Part shown: one piece after another, positions 43,471-54,127 of the stretch | Numbering within the stretch: position 1 is the stretch's first letter | Layout: each line of letters opens with the position of its first letter | NCBI RefSeq assembly: GCF_026153205.1 | Contig: NZ_JAPFBW010000011.1 | Location: 124,001-188,000, forward strand | Source of the DNA: Aquabacterium sp. A7-Y | GTDB lineage: Bacteria > Pseudomonadota > Gammaproteobacteria > Burkholderiales > Burkholderiaceae_C | Length of the DNA stretch: 64,000 nucleotides | Reading direction: 5' to 3' | Position numbers and translations under genes: made by a program | The notes under the pieces: model-generated | What the model saw: only the letters and a program-made list of their open reading frames with translations | The model's database searches: none | Told to the model about the DNA's origin: nothing

Positions 43471-44514
43471 TCAGGCATGGGGCTGGACGAACAGCGAGCG
43501 GTGGTTGAACAGCGGCCACCAGACGTTTTCATTGGGATCGGCGTGGTAGCGCACGATGCGCTCCACTTCCTCGCGCGAGCCCAGGATCACCGGCACCCGC
43601 TGGTGCAGGGTGTCGGGCACCACCTCCAGCAGCGGGCTGCTGCCGTTGACCGCCAGCGCCCCGGCCTGCTGCATCAGGAAGGCCATCGGTGCGGCCTCGT
43701 AGAGCAGGCGCAGCCGGCCCGGGCGTTGCGGCTGGCGGCAGTCGCGCGGGTACAGGAACACGCCGCCGCGGGTGAAGATGCGGTGCACCTCGGCGACCAG
43801 GCTCGCGATCCAGCGCATGTTGAAGTCGCGGCCGCGCGGGCCGCTCTCGCCCGCGACGCACTCGGCCACGTAACGCTGCACGGGCTTGTCCCAGAAGCGC
43901 TGGTTGGAGGCGTTGATCGCGAACTCCGAGCTCACCGGCTTCACCGTGACGCCCTCGCGGGTGAGCAGCCAGCGGCCGCTTTCCGGGTCCAGCGTGAACA
44001 GGCTCACGCCCTGCCCCAGGCTCAGCACCAGCACCGTCGAGGGTCCGTACAGCACATAACCCGCGGCCCGCTGGCGCAGCCCGGGCTGCAGGAAGGCCGC
44101 GGTGCTCGGCGGCGCCGAGCGCAGCGGATGGGACAGCACCGAAAAGATGCTGCCGACGCCGACATTGGCCTCGATGTTGGACGAACCGTCGAGCGGGTCG
44201 TAGACCACCAGGTACTCGCCCTGGCGCGCGTGCCAGGGCGAGGCGACCGGCTCGGCCTGCTCCTCGCTGACCCAGCCGGCCACCGCCGGGCAGGCCGCCA
44301 GCGCCGAGGCCAGTTGCCCGTCCGCATAGAGGTCGAGGCCGGTCTGCGACTCGCCACTCGCGTTGCCGCTGCCGGTGGCCTGGTGCAGGCTGTCGAGCGC
44401 GCCGCGGCGCGCTGCGGCCGCGATGTCGGCGCAGCCCCGCGCGACGGCACGTACCGCCGCCGCCAGCGCGGGTGGATGGGGCACCAGCCAGACGTCGAGA
44501 TCGGGTCGGCTCAT
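43471..44514 (-). CDS. cbbF: Fructose-1,6-bisphosphatase class 1
   Basis: 347 residues. The ATG at 44514 overlaps the cbbX stop (ATGA). Metal-binding motifs are VSEEQAEPV and [20 protein letters not shown]; substrate-binding segments are [27 protein letters not shown] and [20 protein letters not shown] with [20 protein letters not shown]. It removes the C1 phosphate of fructose bisphosphate and probably also acts on sedoheptulose bisphosphate, as CbbF enzymes do. Fourth gene of the operon. Confidence 0.95.
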   Translation of the reverse strand: MSRPDLDVWLVPHPPALAAAVRAVARGCADIAAAARRGALDSLHQATGSGNASGESQTGLDLYADGQLASALAACPAVAGWVSEEQAEPVASPWHARQGEYLVVYDPLDGSSNIEANVGVGSIFSVLSHPLRSAPPSTAAFLQPGLRQRAAGYVLYGPSTVLVLSLGQGVSLFTLDPESGRWLLTREGVTVKPVSSEFAINASNQRFWDKPVQRYVAECVAGESGPRGRDFNMRWIASLVAEVHRIFTRGGVFLYPRDCRQPQRPGRLRLLYEAAPMAFLMQQAGALAVNGSSPLLEVVPDTLHQRVPVILGSREEVERIVRYHADPNENVWWPLFNHRSLFVQPHA

Positions 44515-45536
44515 GGCGTCTCCTCGGTGGGGGCGAGATCGCTCGGGGGCTCGGTGCCGAACACGCGGCTCGCCAGGATGTCCTCGGCCGCCACCGTGCT
44601 CAACTCCTCGCGGGTGTAGGCGCGCTCCGCATCGGCGAACAGCCGGCTGGCCTGGCGCAGCCTGGCGCGCTCCAGCGCGTTGCGCACGCTGCGCGCATTG
44701 GCGAAGTGCGGCTGGACGATGCGGCGTTCCAGGTAGCGCGCGAACGCTGCTTCGGCCGCCGGCCCGAAGCGGTAGTCCTGCTCGGCCAGCAGCTTGCCGG
44801 CGATGGACAGCAGTTCGGACGGGCTGTAGTCGGGAAAGTCCAGGTGGTGCGCGATGCGCGAGGACATGCCCGGGTTGCTGCGGAAAAACCGCTCCATGCG
44901 GTCCTTGTAGCCGGCCAGGATCACGACCAGGTCGTCGCGCTGGTTCTCCATCACCTGCAGCAGGATCTCGATGGCCTCCTGGCCGTAGTCGCGTTCGTTC
45001 TCGGGCCGGTAGAGGTAGTAGGCCTCGTCGATGAAAAGCACGCCGCCCATGGCCTTCTTGAGCACCTCGCGCGTCTTGGGCGCGGTGTGGCCGATGTACT
45101 GGCCCACCAGGTCGTCGCGGGTCACGGCCACCAGGTGGCCTTTGCGAACGTAGCCGAGCCGGTGCAGGATCTCGGCCATGCGCATCGCGACCGTGGTCTT
45201 GCCGGTGCCGGGGTTGCCGGTGAAGCTCATGTGCAGCGAGGGCGCGGCCGCGCTCAGGTCCTGCGCGCGGCGCAAGCGGTCGATCACGAGCAGCGCCGCC
45301 ATGTCGCGGATGCGCTGCTTGACCGGCGCCAGGCCGACCAGGTCGCGGTCCAGCTCTTGCAGGACCGGCTCGATGCGGGCCTGCTCCAGCACCTCCGCCA
45401 CGGTGCGCGGCCCGGCGGCCGGCGGCGCCTCGGCCGCCGCGGCCGAAGCCGGACCGCCGGTGGCGCCGGGGATCAGGTAGAGCGGCTGCGATCCGGCAGC
45501 CGGGGTGGAGTGGGGAGCGGCCGGCATGGCGCTCAC
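44511..45536 (-). CDS. cbbX: Red-type RubisCO activase CbbX
   Basis: 341 residues from the GTG at 45536 (GTGA overlap with cbbS; an ATG at 45527 is an alternative). AAA+ motifs: Walker [21 protein letters not shown], Walker [21 protein letters not shown], sensor [20 protein letters not shown] with arginine finger in [15 protein letters not shown]. The pore loop YIGHTAPKT pulls the RubisCO large-subunit C-terminus and releases inhibitory sugar phosphates. Its presence fits the red-type form I RubisCO of this operon. The first 30 residues are proline/alanine-rich and longer than usual. Confidence 0.94.
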   Translation of the reverse strand: MSAMPAAPHSTPAAGSQPLYLIPGATGGPASAAAAEAPPAAGPRTVAEVLEQARIEPVLQELDRDLVGLAPVKQRIRDMAALLVIDRLRRAQDLSAAAPSLHMSFTGNPGTGKTTVAMRMAEILHRLGYVRKGHLVAVTRDDLVGQYIGHTAPKTREVLKKAMGGVLFIDEAYYLYRPENERDYGQEAIEILLQVMENQRDDLVVILAGYKDRMERFFRSNPGMSSRIAHHLDFPDYSPSELLSIAGKLLAEQDYRFGPAAEAAFARYLERRIVQPHFANARSVRNALERARLRQASRLFADAERAYTREELSTVAAEDILASRVFGTEPPSDLAPTEETP

Positions 45537-45973
45537 TCCCCGTAGCGCCGGCCTTCCGGCGCGTTCGCGGCATAGGCCCGGCTGCTGTAGCGCACGGTGC
45601 GGCCCTCGGCCTCCTGGCGCTCCAGCAGGAAGCCGGGCTCCTCGGCGGGACGGTTGACGATGAAACTCATCGCCACGCTCTCCACGCCGCGCGTCGCGTC
45701 GAAGGCCTGCAGCCGGATGTAGTGGCGCGGAAAGGACTGGCGGCAGGACCGCAGCTCCATCAGCACGCCGGCGGCGTCCTTCAGGTCGAACATCGGGTGG
45801 CCGAACATCTCCCAGTAGGTGTTGCGCGGGTGCGGGTCGTCGGTGTACTCGACGCTCCAGGCATAACCCTTGGCGAGTCCGTACTCGACCTGCAGCGCGA
45901 TCTCCGCGTCGCTCAGGTCGGGCAGGAAGCTGAACTGGCCCTGGGTGAGCCGGCCGGTGGGGTTTGTCAACAT
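45533..45973 (-). CDS. cbbS: RubisCO small subunit
   Basis: 146 residues; AAGGAG seven bases before the ATG at 45973. It starts with [20 protein letters not shown] and contains [40 protein letters not shown] and [20 protein letters not shown], all features of the red-type small subunit, including the extended C-terminal hairpin ([20 protein letters not shown]) that green-type subunits lack. It lies 14 bases after cbbL. Confidence 0.95.
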   Translation of the reverse strand: MLTNPTGRLTQGQFSFLPDLSDAEIALQVEYGLAKGYAWSVEYTDDPHPRNTYWEMFGHPMFDLKDAAGVLMELRSCRQSFPRHYIRLQAFDATRGVESVAMSFIVNRPAEEPGFLLERQEAEGRTVRYSSRAYAANAPEGRRYGE

Positions 45974-45987
45974 CGCGGGCTCCTTGT

Positions 45988-47466
<1,479 letters not shown>

Positions 47467-47527
47467 TCACTGGTCGTTGATACGAGGTGTTGAAGCGACT
47501 CTAGGGAGGCCGAAGGCTCAGGTAAAT

Positions 47528-47551
47528 TCAAGAATCGTTAGCCATCGGTTA
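47528..47551. promoter_or_regulatory. CbbR-type binding half-sites in the cbbL-cbbR intergenic region
   Basis: TCA-N7-TTA (47,528-47,540) is followed by TTA-N8-TTA (47,538-47,551), in line with the reported CbbR consensus TNA-N7/8-TNA. The second unit, TTAGCCATCGGTTAA, is also a LysR T-N11-A motif. It sits 12 bases before the cbbR ATG, where CbbR would repress its own gene and activate cbbL. Confidence 0.65.
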
Positions 47552-47562
47552 AGCCGCACTGA

Positions 47563-48492
47563 ATGAAAAGCGTCACCTTCCGGCAGCTGCGGGTGTTCGT
47601 CGAGGTCGCGCGGCAGCTCAGCTTCGTGCGCGCCGCCGAGGCCCTGCACTGCACCCCGCCCGCGATCACGATGCAGGTCAAGGAGCTGGAGGCGGGGGTC
47701 GGCCTGCAGCTCTTCCACCGCGAGGGGCGCAGCGTCTCGCTGACCACCACCGGTGAGTACTTCCTGGTCTATGCCAGACGCCTGATCGCGACGCTCAAGG
47801 AAGCCGAGGACGCGATGGCGCGCTTCAAGCGTGTCGAGGCCGGCCTCTTGACGATCGGGCTGGTGAGCACCGCGAAGTACTTCGTGCCGCGGCTGCTGGC
47901 GCGTTTCCGCGAGCAGCACCCGGGCATCGAGCTGCGCCTGAGCGTGCTGCCCAACCGTGAGCAGCTGGTGGGTCTGATGGGCAGCAACGAGGTGGACCTC
48001 GCGATCATGGGCCGCCCGCCCAAGGACCTCTCGACCCGTGCCGAGCCCTTCGCCGCCCATCCCCTCGTGTTCATCGGTCCGCCGGGGCACCGCCTGCTGC
48101 AGCAGGGCAGCTCGCCGCTGGCGTCGCTGGAGCGCGAGGCGCTGATCGTGCGCGAGGCCGGCTCAGGCACCCGCACTGCCATGGAAGACCTGTTCCGCGA
48201 ACAGCGTTTTCATCCGCAGAGCCGCATGGAGATGTCGAGCAACGAGACCATCAAGCAGGCGGTGATGGCCGGCATGGGGGTGAGCTTCCTGTCGCTGCAC
48301 ACCCTGGGGCTGGAGCTGCGCTGCGGCCTGCTGAGCGTGCTGCCCATCGACGGCACGCCGGTGATGCGCACCTGGAACCTGGTGCGCCCCTCGTCCAAGC
48401 TGCTGTCGCCGGCCGCGGAGGCGTTTCGCTACTTCATTCTCGAAGAGGGGGAGCGGCATCTGGCGGAGCATGACCGGGCCTTGCTGGGGTGA
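47563..48492 (+). CDS. cbbR: LysR-type regulator of the Calvin operon
   Basis: 309 residues. The N-terminal winged helix reads VTFRQLRVFVEVARQLSFVR, AAEALHCTPPAITMQVKELE, GLQLFHREGRSVSLTTTGEY. The C-terminal domain is the ligand-binding fold (LTIGLVSTAKYFVPRLLARF, VDLAIMGRPPKDLSTRAEPF, FIGPPGHRLL), which in CbbR senses phosphorylated metabolites or NADPH. It is divergent from cbbL, the standard arrangement, with half-sites in between. The nearby stop is followed by a long non-coding stretch. Confidence 0.93.
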   Translation: MKSVTFRQLRVFVEVARQLSFVRAAEALHCTPPAITMQVKELEAGVGLQLFHREGRSVSLTTTGEYFLVYARRLIATLKEAEDAMARFKRVEAGLLTIGLVSTAKYFVPRLLARFREQHPGIELRLSVLPNREQLVGLMGSNEVDLAIMGRPPKDLSTRAEPFAAHPLVFIGPPGHRLLQQGSSPLASLEREALIVREAGSGTRTAMEDLFREQRFHPQSRMEMSSNETIKQAVMAGMGVSFLSLHTLGLELRCGLLSVLPIDGTPVMRTWNLVRPSSKLLSPAAEAFRYFILEEGERHLAEHDRALLG

Positions 48493-48957
48493 ACATCGGC
48501 CGGACCGGGGATGTCGATGCGAAGAAAGTCGCGAAGCTGCGAAAGCCGGTCGGCCGCGCGTTTTGTCACCCCACCCGGGTTGACTTTTCCAGCACCTTTA
48601 ACCTTTTGACATGCAGCGTCGAGCGGGGCTTTTTCAAACTGCTCCGACCGGCCCGCAATAGCCCCTGCTTCTGGCTCCAGCCTTGATGTTGCGCGTCTCA
48701 CTGCCGTGCTGTCGGAACTGCATCGAGCGGTCGAAACCAGAGCCGGTTTACGAGTATCCGTAGTGCCTGGTTCGCCGCCACGGTTCTATGCTTTCCTCGC
48801 GGCATCACCGAAAGATGCTGCTACACGTGATCCGCATTGGCCCCTATCGGGCCCTGTCCAAAAGCCGTGCAGTAGGTAGTTCAAAGGCTTTGCAAGACCC
48901 GGCCTCGCCCAGCCGGCGAGGTCGAGGTGCCGCGACAACATCAAGGAGATTTATTTC
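48493..48957. other. 465-base intergenic region
   Basis: No gene is supported. It includes moderately A/T-rich stretches near 48,590-48,640 with TTGACT and TTGACA elements that could be promoter parts, and a palindromic GGCCCCTATCGGGCCC-like hairpin near 48,840. I looked for c-di-GMP or c-di-AMP riboswitch motifs before the NlpC-like gene and did not find them. Confidence 0.45.
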
Positions 48958-49617
48958 ATGCAGGCTTTCCGTGTTCCCGCCCTCGCAGCTTGCTCTTTCG
49001 ACCCTGCACTGAAGGACGCGCACGACATTCCCTTCATCACCCGATCCGGCCCGACCCGCAGCTTCCTGTTCGCCGCGCTGACGCTATCGGGCGCGCTGCT
49101 CGCGCCCACCGTCGCGCAGGCCCAGGAGCTGGAGCTGGTGCCGTCCGCTGCGTCGACTGCCCAGGTTGCCGCGGCCGCGTCGCAGGTCGGCGGCCCGATC
49201 AAACGTTCAGAAGTGATGAGCAGGGGCATGTACTGGGTCAACAAGCACGTGCCCTACAGCATGTACAAGACCTATCGCGACCCTCAGGGAAAGCAGTACC
49301 GCACCGATTGTTCCGGCTTCGTGTCCATGGCGCTGCACCTGCCCTACAGCCCCAATACCGTCAGCCTTCCGACCTTTGTCAAGCGCATCAACTGGAGCAG
49401 CCTGCGCAAAGGCGACATCGTGGGCACGCTCGGCGCCGGCACCGGCGGCGCCAACGGCCATGTGGTGATCTTCAACGGCTGGGCAAACAGCAGCCACACG
49501 CGATTCCACACCTTGGAGCAGAGAGGCGGCGCCGGTGCCGTCAAGCACATCCGCTCGATCAACTACAAAGTGGGCTCCAAGGTGGCGAAACCCTACCGCT
49601 ACAAGAAGATCCGGTGA
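48958..49617 (+). CDS. NlpC/P60-like cell-wall hydrolase
   Basis: 219 residues; AAGGAG nine bases before the ATG. The NlpC/P60 fold is shown by YRTDCSGFVSMALHL with catalytic C118 and by GANGHVVIFNGW with H168; the third polar residue is not certain. Such enzymes cut gamma-D-Glu-diaminopimelate or related bonds in peptidoglycan. The hydrophobic signal (residues 35-55, RSFLFAALTLSGALLAPTVA) is preceded by an unusually long 34-residue n-region; no later start codon exists before the signal. It is followed by a HEAT-repeat gene on the same strand. Confidence 0.83.
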   Translation: MQAFRVPALAACSFDPALKDAHDIPFITRSGPTRSFLFAALTLSGALLAPTVAQAQELELVPSAASTAQVAAAASQVGGPIKRSEVMSRGMYWVNKHVPYSMYKTYRDPQGKQYRTDCSGFVSMALHLPYSPNTVSLPTFVKRINWSSLRKGDIVGTLGAGTGGANGHVVIFNGWANSSHTRFHTLEQRGGAGAVKHIRSINYKVGSKVAKPYRYKKIR

Positions 49618-49707
49618 TGCGGCTTATCCTTTGAAGCCGATCCGCTCGCAGGCAGGCGCCGACAGGCCCTGCCTTCCCTCCTCTCCCACTGCAACGATGA
49701 GGACCCC

Positions 49708-50727
49708 ATGGCCATCCTCTACCAACGTCCAGGCTCCATCAGCTTGCGGGCTCTGGCATTGACCACCATCGTGAGTTCCGGCGCCGGTACGGCGCTGGGC
49801 TGGGCCATGGCCGGGCACGACGCGGGACCCCCGGGCAGTCTCGCCTGTGCCAGTGCTGCCAACCCATCGACGCCGGTCACCGGGCCCGCCGCAGGCAGCC
49901 GTCAGGACTTCGTGACGCAGAAGGCCGCCTCCTCGACGACAGGCGGCTCCGTCCTGGCTGCAGCCTCCACGCGGCTTTCCGCCACCGAGCAGGACTGGCA
50001 GGCGCTTCAAGCCATGAACCCGGACGAACTGCTCAAACGCGTGCAGGGCGACCCCAAGCTGGCTGCCGCGATGCTCGAGCAACTCAGCCGCGGCGGCAAC
50101 ACCAACCCGGAGCTCCAGGAGTTCGTGGCCTTGACGCTGTCGCAAGCACAGCCGGCGCTGCTGGAACGTTCGGCCGATCTCCTGCTGCGCAATCCCGACG
50201 TTCACGCCCGGCAGAAAGCCTTCGACCTGCTGTCATCGCTGCCCGACCCGCCCAAGGCGGTGGCGGCCGCGGCACGCCAGGCGGTGTTGACCGAGGCGAA
50301 TCCGCAGCTGCTGGCCAGTGCCCTCGAAGCACTGCGCAATTCGGGCGGCCTGGACGCCGTGCGCAGCGATGACGCGATGGTTCAGCAGCTTCGGCACTAT
50401 GCTGGCAACGCCGATCCCCAGGTGCGCCGGGAAAGCGTGGCGAGCCTGGTGCAGGCCGACCGCAGCAGCTCGGTGGAACCGATACTGCGCCAGGCCCTGG
50501 CGGATCGCGACCCGTCGGTCCAGGTCGCCGCGATCGGAGCCACCCTGGATGCAGGCATCCGGAGCGCCGAAGCCAAGTCGCAATTGCTCGACCTGAGCTT
50601 CAACCCGCAGGCCGATCCCGAGGTCCGCGCCGAAGCCCTCAGCGCCTTGCAATCCTTCCGCCTGACCGCGGAGGAAGCCGCCCGTCTGGCCCCGCTGCAA
50701 CAGCAGCAGCTGGCGGAGGCTCGCTAG
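49708..50727 (+). CDS. HEAT-repeat protein with N-terminal membrane anchor
   Basis: 339 residues. A hydrophobic segment (SLRALALTTIVSSGAGTALG) near the start acts as anchor or uncleaved signal, followed by a low-complexity Ser/Thr/Ala linker to about residue 90. The rest is helical HEAT-like repeats: ALLERSADLLLRNPDVHARQ, QLLASALEALRNSGGLDAVR, DPQVRRESVASLVQADRSSS, DPSVQVAAIGATLDAGIRSA. It probably presents a scaffold in the periplasm. It starts 90 bases after the NlpC-like gene, so the two may share a transcript. Confidence 0.8.
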   Translation: MAILYQRPGSISLRALALTTIVSSGAGTALGWAMAGHDAGPPGSLACASAANPSTPVTGPAAGSRQDFVTQKAASSTTGGSVLAAASTRLSATEQDWQALQAMNPDELLKRVQGDPKLAAAMLEQLSRGGNTNPELQEFVALTLSQAQPALLERSADLLLRNPDVHARQKAFDLLSSLPDPPKAVAAAARQAVLTEANPQLLASALEALRNSGGLDAVRSDDAMVQQLRHYAGNADPQVRRESVASLVQADRSSSVEPILRQALADRDPSVQVAAIGATLDAGIRSAEAKSQLLDLSFNPQADPEVRAEALSALQSFRLTAEEAARLAPLQQQQLAEAR

Positions 50728-50778
50728 GAGTCCGTGCGGCACAGTGAGCATGGCCCGCGTTGGGCCGGCGGCGCAAAA

Positions 50779-50793
50779 CCCGGCTTTGCCGGG
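50779..50793. terminator. Short hairpin, possible terminator
   Basis: CCCGGC-TTT-GCCGGG forms a six-pair stem 52 bases after the HEAT gene stop. On the minus strand it is followed by TTTTG; on the plus strand there is no T-run. Confidence 0.35.
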
Positions 50794-50870
50794 GTGAAAG
50801 TCGGCTGACCGGGTGATTGCACTCATGATATGTTCCTTCGTCCGGACAGCGGGACGGGAGGAAACAACAA

Positions 50871-52172
50871 GTGTCGAGTTCTCTTGCTGCCAGGATCGCC
50901 GATCGATCCGCTTGCGTCGGGGTCGTGGGTTTGGGTTACGTCGGCTTGCCGCTGATGTTGCGCTTCGCCGAGACGGGTTTTCGGGTGATCGGCTTCGACA
51001 TCGACCCGGGCAAGGTCGAGGCGCTGAAGGCCGGCAAGACCTATATCGAACACATCCCGGCGGAGCGCATCGCGCGGGTGCAATCCAAGCTCGATCCGAC
51101 CACCGATTTCAGCCGTGCCAGCGAGGCGGATGCGCTCATCCTGTGCGTGCCGACACCGCTGGATGGACATCGCGCGCCGGACCTGTCGTTCATCCTCGAC
51201 ACCACCGACACGCTGCTGCCTTATCTCAGGGCCGGTCAGGTGGTGTCGCTGGAGTCGACCACCTATCCGGGCACCACGGAAGAGGAACTGCTGCCGCGCA
51301 TCGAGTCGCGCGGTTTGAAAGTCGGCGAGGACGTCTTCCTGGTCTACTCCCCCGAGCGCGAAGATCCGGGCAATCCCGATTTTTCCACGCACGCGATCCC
51401 GAAGGTCTGCGGCGGCCACACCCCGGCCTGCCTCGAGATCGGCCTGGCCCTGTACGGCCAGGTGATCGACCAGGTGGTTCCGGTATCGAGCACCCGCGCC
51501 GCCGAGATGACCAAGCTGCTGGAGAACATCCACCGCGCCGTCAACATCGGCCTGGTGAACGAGATGAAGATCGTCGCCGACAAGATGGACATCGACATTC
51601 ACGAGGTGATCCGGGCGGCAGCGACCAAACCTTTCGGCTTTGTTCCCTACTATCCCGGCCCCGGCCTCGGCGGCCACTGCATCCCCATCGACCCTTTTTA
51701 TCTGACCTGGAAGGCCCGCGAGTACGGCCTGCATACCCGCTTCATCGAACTCGCGGGCGAGGTCAACGCATCGATGCCCGACTATGTGATCGGGAAGTTG
51801 AGTGCGGCGCTCAATACCGAGCGGAAGCCGGTCAAGGGCAGCAGCATCCTGGTCCTCGGCATCGCCTACAAGAAAAACGTCGGCGACATGCGCGAGTCTC
51901 CGTCGGTCTGCATGATGGACCAGCTGCGCGCGCTGGGTGCCGAGGTGCGCTACAGCGATCCTCACGTGCCCGTGTTCCCCAGGATGCGCGACTACCGTTT
52001 CGATCTTTGCAGCGAGCCGATCACCGCGGAAAGCCTGAAGGCGTATGACTGCGTTCTGCTGGCCACCGACCACGACCAGTTCGACTACGAGATGATCGAG
52101 CACAACGCCCGGCTCATCGTGGACTGCCGGGGCCGTTACCTGAAACCTTCGGACAAGGTCGTCAAGGCCTGA
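50871..52172 (+). CDS. Nucleotide-sugar dehydrogenase (UDP-GlcNAc 6-dehydrogenase type)
   Basis: 433 residues from the GTG at 50871, with GGAGG nine bases upstream. It oxidises C6 of a UDP-sugar to a carboxylate with two NAD+. The NAD site is [49 protein letters not shown] and [10 protein letters not shown] are family segments; [20 protein letters not shown] holds the catalytic cysteine. The HCIPIDP form matches the WbpA/TviB/WecC group rather than UDP-glucose dehydrogenase (which has GxCxPKD). The product would feed polysaccharide synthesis, but no glycosyltransferases are in the window. Confidence 0.92.
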   Translation: MSSSLAARIADRSACVGVVGLGYVGLPLMLRFAETGFRVIGFDIDPGKVEALKAGKTYIEHIPAERIARVQSKLDPTTDFSRASEADALILCVPTPLDGHRAPDLSFILDTTDTLLPYLRAGQVVSLESTTYPGTTEEELLPRIESRGLKVGEDVFLVYSPEREDPGNPDFSTHAIPKVCGGHTPACLEIGLALYGQVIDQVVPVSSTRAAEMTKLLENIHRAVNIGLVNEMKIVADKMDIDIHEVIRAAATKPFGFVPYYPGPGLGGHCIPIDPFYLTWKAREYGLHTRFIELAGEVNASMPDYVIGKLSAALNTERKPVKGSSILVLGIAYKKNVGDMRESPSVCMMDQLRALGAEVRYSDPHVPVFPRMRDYRFDLCSEPITAESLKAYDCVLLATDHDQFDYEMIEHNARLIVDCRGRYLKPSDKVVKA

Positions 52173-52219
52173 GCCCCGGCTCACGGCAACCCGAAGCCGT
52201 CAGCCGCGCGGCGGTCCCC

Positions 52220-53410
52220 TCAGCCCTTGTCGGCCTCTGCCGCTGTCTTGCGCGGGCGCCGCGGCCGCGCAGGGGTCTTGCGCGCCGGCTTCGCCGGAGC
52301 CGGCTCCAAGGGCGCGCCGGCCTCCACCGCCGCGGGCTGGGGCGTCTCAACGGGCGCCGGCTCGCTCGGCTGCAGCTGCGCCGCGGCCGCGGGGGCGGTC
52401 TCGGGGGTCTTGCGGCCGCCGCGGCGCTTGCGTGCCGGTGCCGGCGGGGCCGCCGCCTCGACGGCAGGCGCCGGCGCTTCCGCCGGTTCGACGCGAACCG
52501 GTGCGAGCTCCATGGCGGGAGGCATCACCGCCTCGGCCACCTCGCCCTGGAGCGCTGCCTCCGCCGCTGCTTCGCTGCGTGCGAGGCTGCCGTGGCCCCG
52601 GTACACGTAGGCGTTCGACTTCTCGTCGCGACCGACTTCGAGCAGGCCGCGGGCCTGGGCTTCCTCGAGCAAGGCGCCGAAGGTGCGGAAGCCGAAGTAG
52701 GACTCGTTGAAGTCCGGGCGGCGGCGCTTGATCGCGTCTTTCAGCACCGAGGCCCGGATCTTGCCGCTGTCGCCGCGTTCCGACACCAGCGCTTCGAAGG
52801 TCTCGACCGCCAGTTCGAAGGCCTTGGCCTTGCGGGCCTCGCCTTCCTTGCGGCGGCGCCGGTCCTCCTCGGGCGAACGTTTCGGGCTGGCCTCCGCTTC
52901 CTGCGGCTGGCGCTTCGCCGACGCGCGCTGGCCTTCACGCACCAAGTCGTCATAGAAGATGAACTCGTCGCAGTTCGCGATCAGCAGGTCGGAGGTCGAC
53001 TGCTTGACGCCGACGCCGATCACCTGCTTGGCGTTTTCACGCAGCTTGGAAACCAGCGGCGAAAAGTCGGAGTCGCCGCTGATGATGACGAAGGTGTTGA
53101 CGTGCGACTTGGTGTAGCACAGGTCCAGGGCATCGACGACCAGCCGGATGTCGGCCGAGTTTTTGCCGGATTGGCGGACATGCGGGATCTCGATCAGCTC
53201 GAAGCTGGCCTCGTGCATGGCCGCCTTGAAACCCTTGTAGCGATCCCAGTCGCAGTAGGCTTTCTTGACGACGATGCTGCCTTTGAGCAGCAGGCGCTCG
53301 AGCACGCGCTTGATGTCGAACTTCTCGTATTGGGCGTCGCGCACGCCCAGGGCGACGTTCTCGAAGTCGCAGAACAGCGCCATGCTGGTGTTTTCAGGAC
53401 TGGAAGCCAT
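52220..53410 (-). CDS. NYN-domain (LabA/PIN-like) protein with OST-HTH/LOTUS domain and basic tail
   Basis: 396 residues from the ATG at 53410. Residues 1-150 are a NYN nuclease-like domain with conserved acidic residues: ALFCDFENVALGVRD, KNSADIRLVVDALDLCYTK and VIISGDSDFSPLVSKLREN. Residues about 205-280 look like an OST-HTH/LOTUS RNA-binding domain (SVLKDAIKRRRPDFNESYFG, FGALLEEAQARGLLEV). The last 110 residues are low-complexity Ala/Pro/Lys/Arg, similar to histone H1-like tails (KPARKTPARPRRPRKTAAEA), which should bind nucleic acid. NYN-LOTUS proteins are thought to act on RNA. It is a single gene, convergent with the dehydrogenase. Confidence 0.88.
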   Translation of the reverse strand: MASSPENTSMALFCDFENVALGVRDAQYEKFDIKRVLERLLLKGSIVVKKAYCDWDRYKGFKAAMHEASFELIEIPHVRQSGKNSADIRLVVDALDLCYTKSHVNTFVIISGDSDFSPLVSKLRENAKQVIGVGVKQSTSDLLIANCDEFIFYDDLVREGQRASAKRQPQEAEASPKRSPEEDRRRRKEGEARKAKAFELAVETFEALVSERGDSGKIRASVLKDAIKRRRPDFNESYFGFRTFGALLEEAQARGLLEVGRDEKSNAYVYRGHGSLARSEAAAEAALQGEVAEAVMPPAMELAPVRVEPAEAPAPAVEAAAPPAPARKRRGGRKTPETAPAAAAQLQPSEPAPVETPQPAAVEAGAPLEPAPAKPARKTPARPRRPRKTAAEADKG

Positions 53411-53508
53411 GCCTTCTTCTTGATCAGGTGCGAAAAGCGTGACCGTATCACGGCTTGCGGATGCGGCACGAAAACGGCGCCATCCACGGCCTGCATCGGA
53501 ACACGCGC

Positions 53509-53982
53509 TCAGGTTTCGTCCAGACGGATCCGCGTCTCGAACTTCGAACAATGCATCGCGAAGTTGCTCGTGAAGTTGCGCACATTGTTGTTCGACGAGA
53601 AGACCCGCCGGGTGAAGGCATGGTAAGACTCCATCGAGGCCGCGTTGACGATGAGCAGGAAGTCGGACTCGCCCGACACCTCGTAGCAAGCCATCACCTC
53701 GTCCTCGACCGTCATTTTTTTCTCGAAGCTGCGCAGCAGCGCGGCGTTCTGCTTCTCCAGTTCGACCGACACGAACACGGTCAGGGGCCGCCCGACGCGG
53801 ACGCGGTCGACGATGGCGACCTGCTTGAGCAAATAGCCGTCGGCCTTGAGCTGCGCAATGCGCCGCTGACAGGTGGCCGGCGAGCTGTGCACGGCCTCGG
53901 CCAAGGCCCGCAGCGGGAGCGAGGCGTCTTCCTGCAGCAGGTTGAGGATACGGATGTCGAGTCGGTCCATGCACTTGCCCAT
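53509..53982 (-). CDS. Lrp/AsnC-family transcriptional regulator
   Basis: 157 residues (ATG at 53982; an internal ATG at 53970 gives MDRLDIRILNLLQEDA, the usual family start). Helix-turn-helix: LPLRALAEAVHSSPATCQRR, RIAQLKADGYLLKQVAIVD. The C-terminal RAM domain (VFVSVELEKQNAALLRSFEK, EVMACYEVSGESDFLLIVNA) binds amino acids. It is divergent from an EamA-type exporter, an arrangement in which Lrp-type proteins often control amino-acid export in response to the substrate. Confidence 0.93.
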   Translation of the reverse strand: MGKCMDRLDIRILNLLQEDASLPLRALAEAVHSSPATCQRRIAQLKADGYLLKQVAIVDRVRVGRPLTVFVSVELEKQNAALLRSFEKKMTVEDEVMACYEVSGESDFLLIVNAASMESYHAFTRRVFSSNNNVRNFTSNFAMHCSKFETRIRLDET

Positions 53983-54127
53983 CGAGAAAACGTTTCATCT
54001 TCCAGCCGAATATCGAGAGTTCGTTCCGTATTTCGCCCGTCTAAGGATTTTCCTCTCACCAGCCCCTTCTACCATGGAAACCCGGGCAGCCGCACACGGC
54101 CACCCCTTGCAGCCGTCCCTTTTGCCT

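Noticed and set aside
48700-48957. Possible riboswitch leader before the NlpC-like gene
   Set aside because: The sequence AGTAGGTAGTTC looked like part of a c-di-GMP riboswitch, but the required GGGCAAA and tetraloop receptor order is absent.
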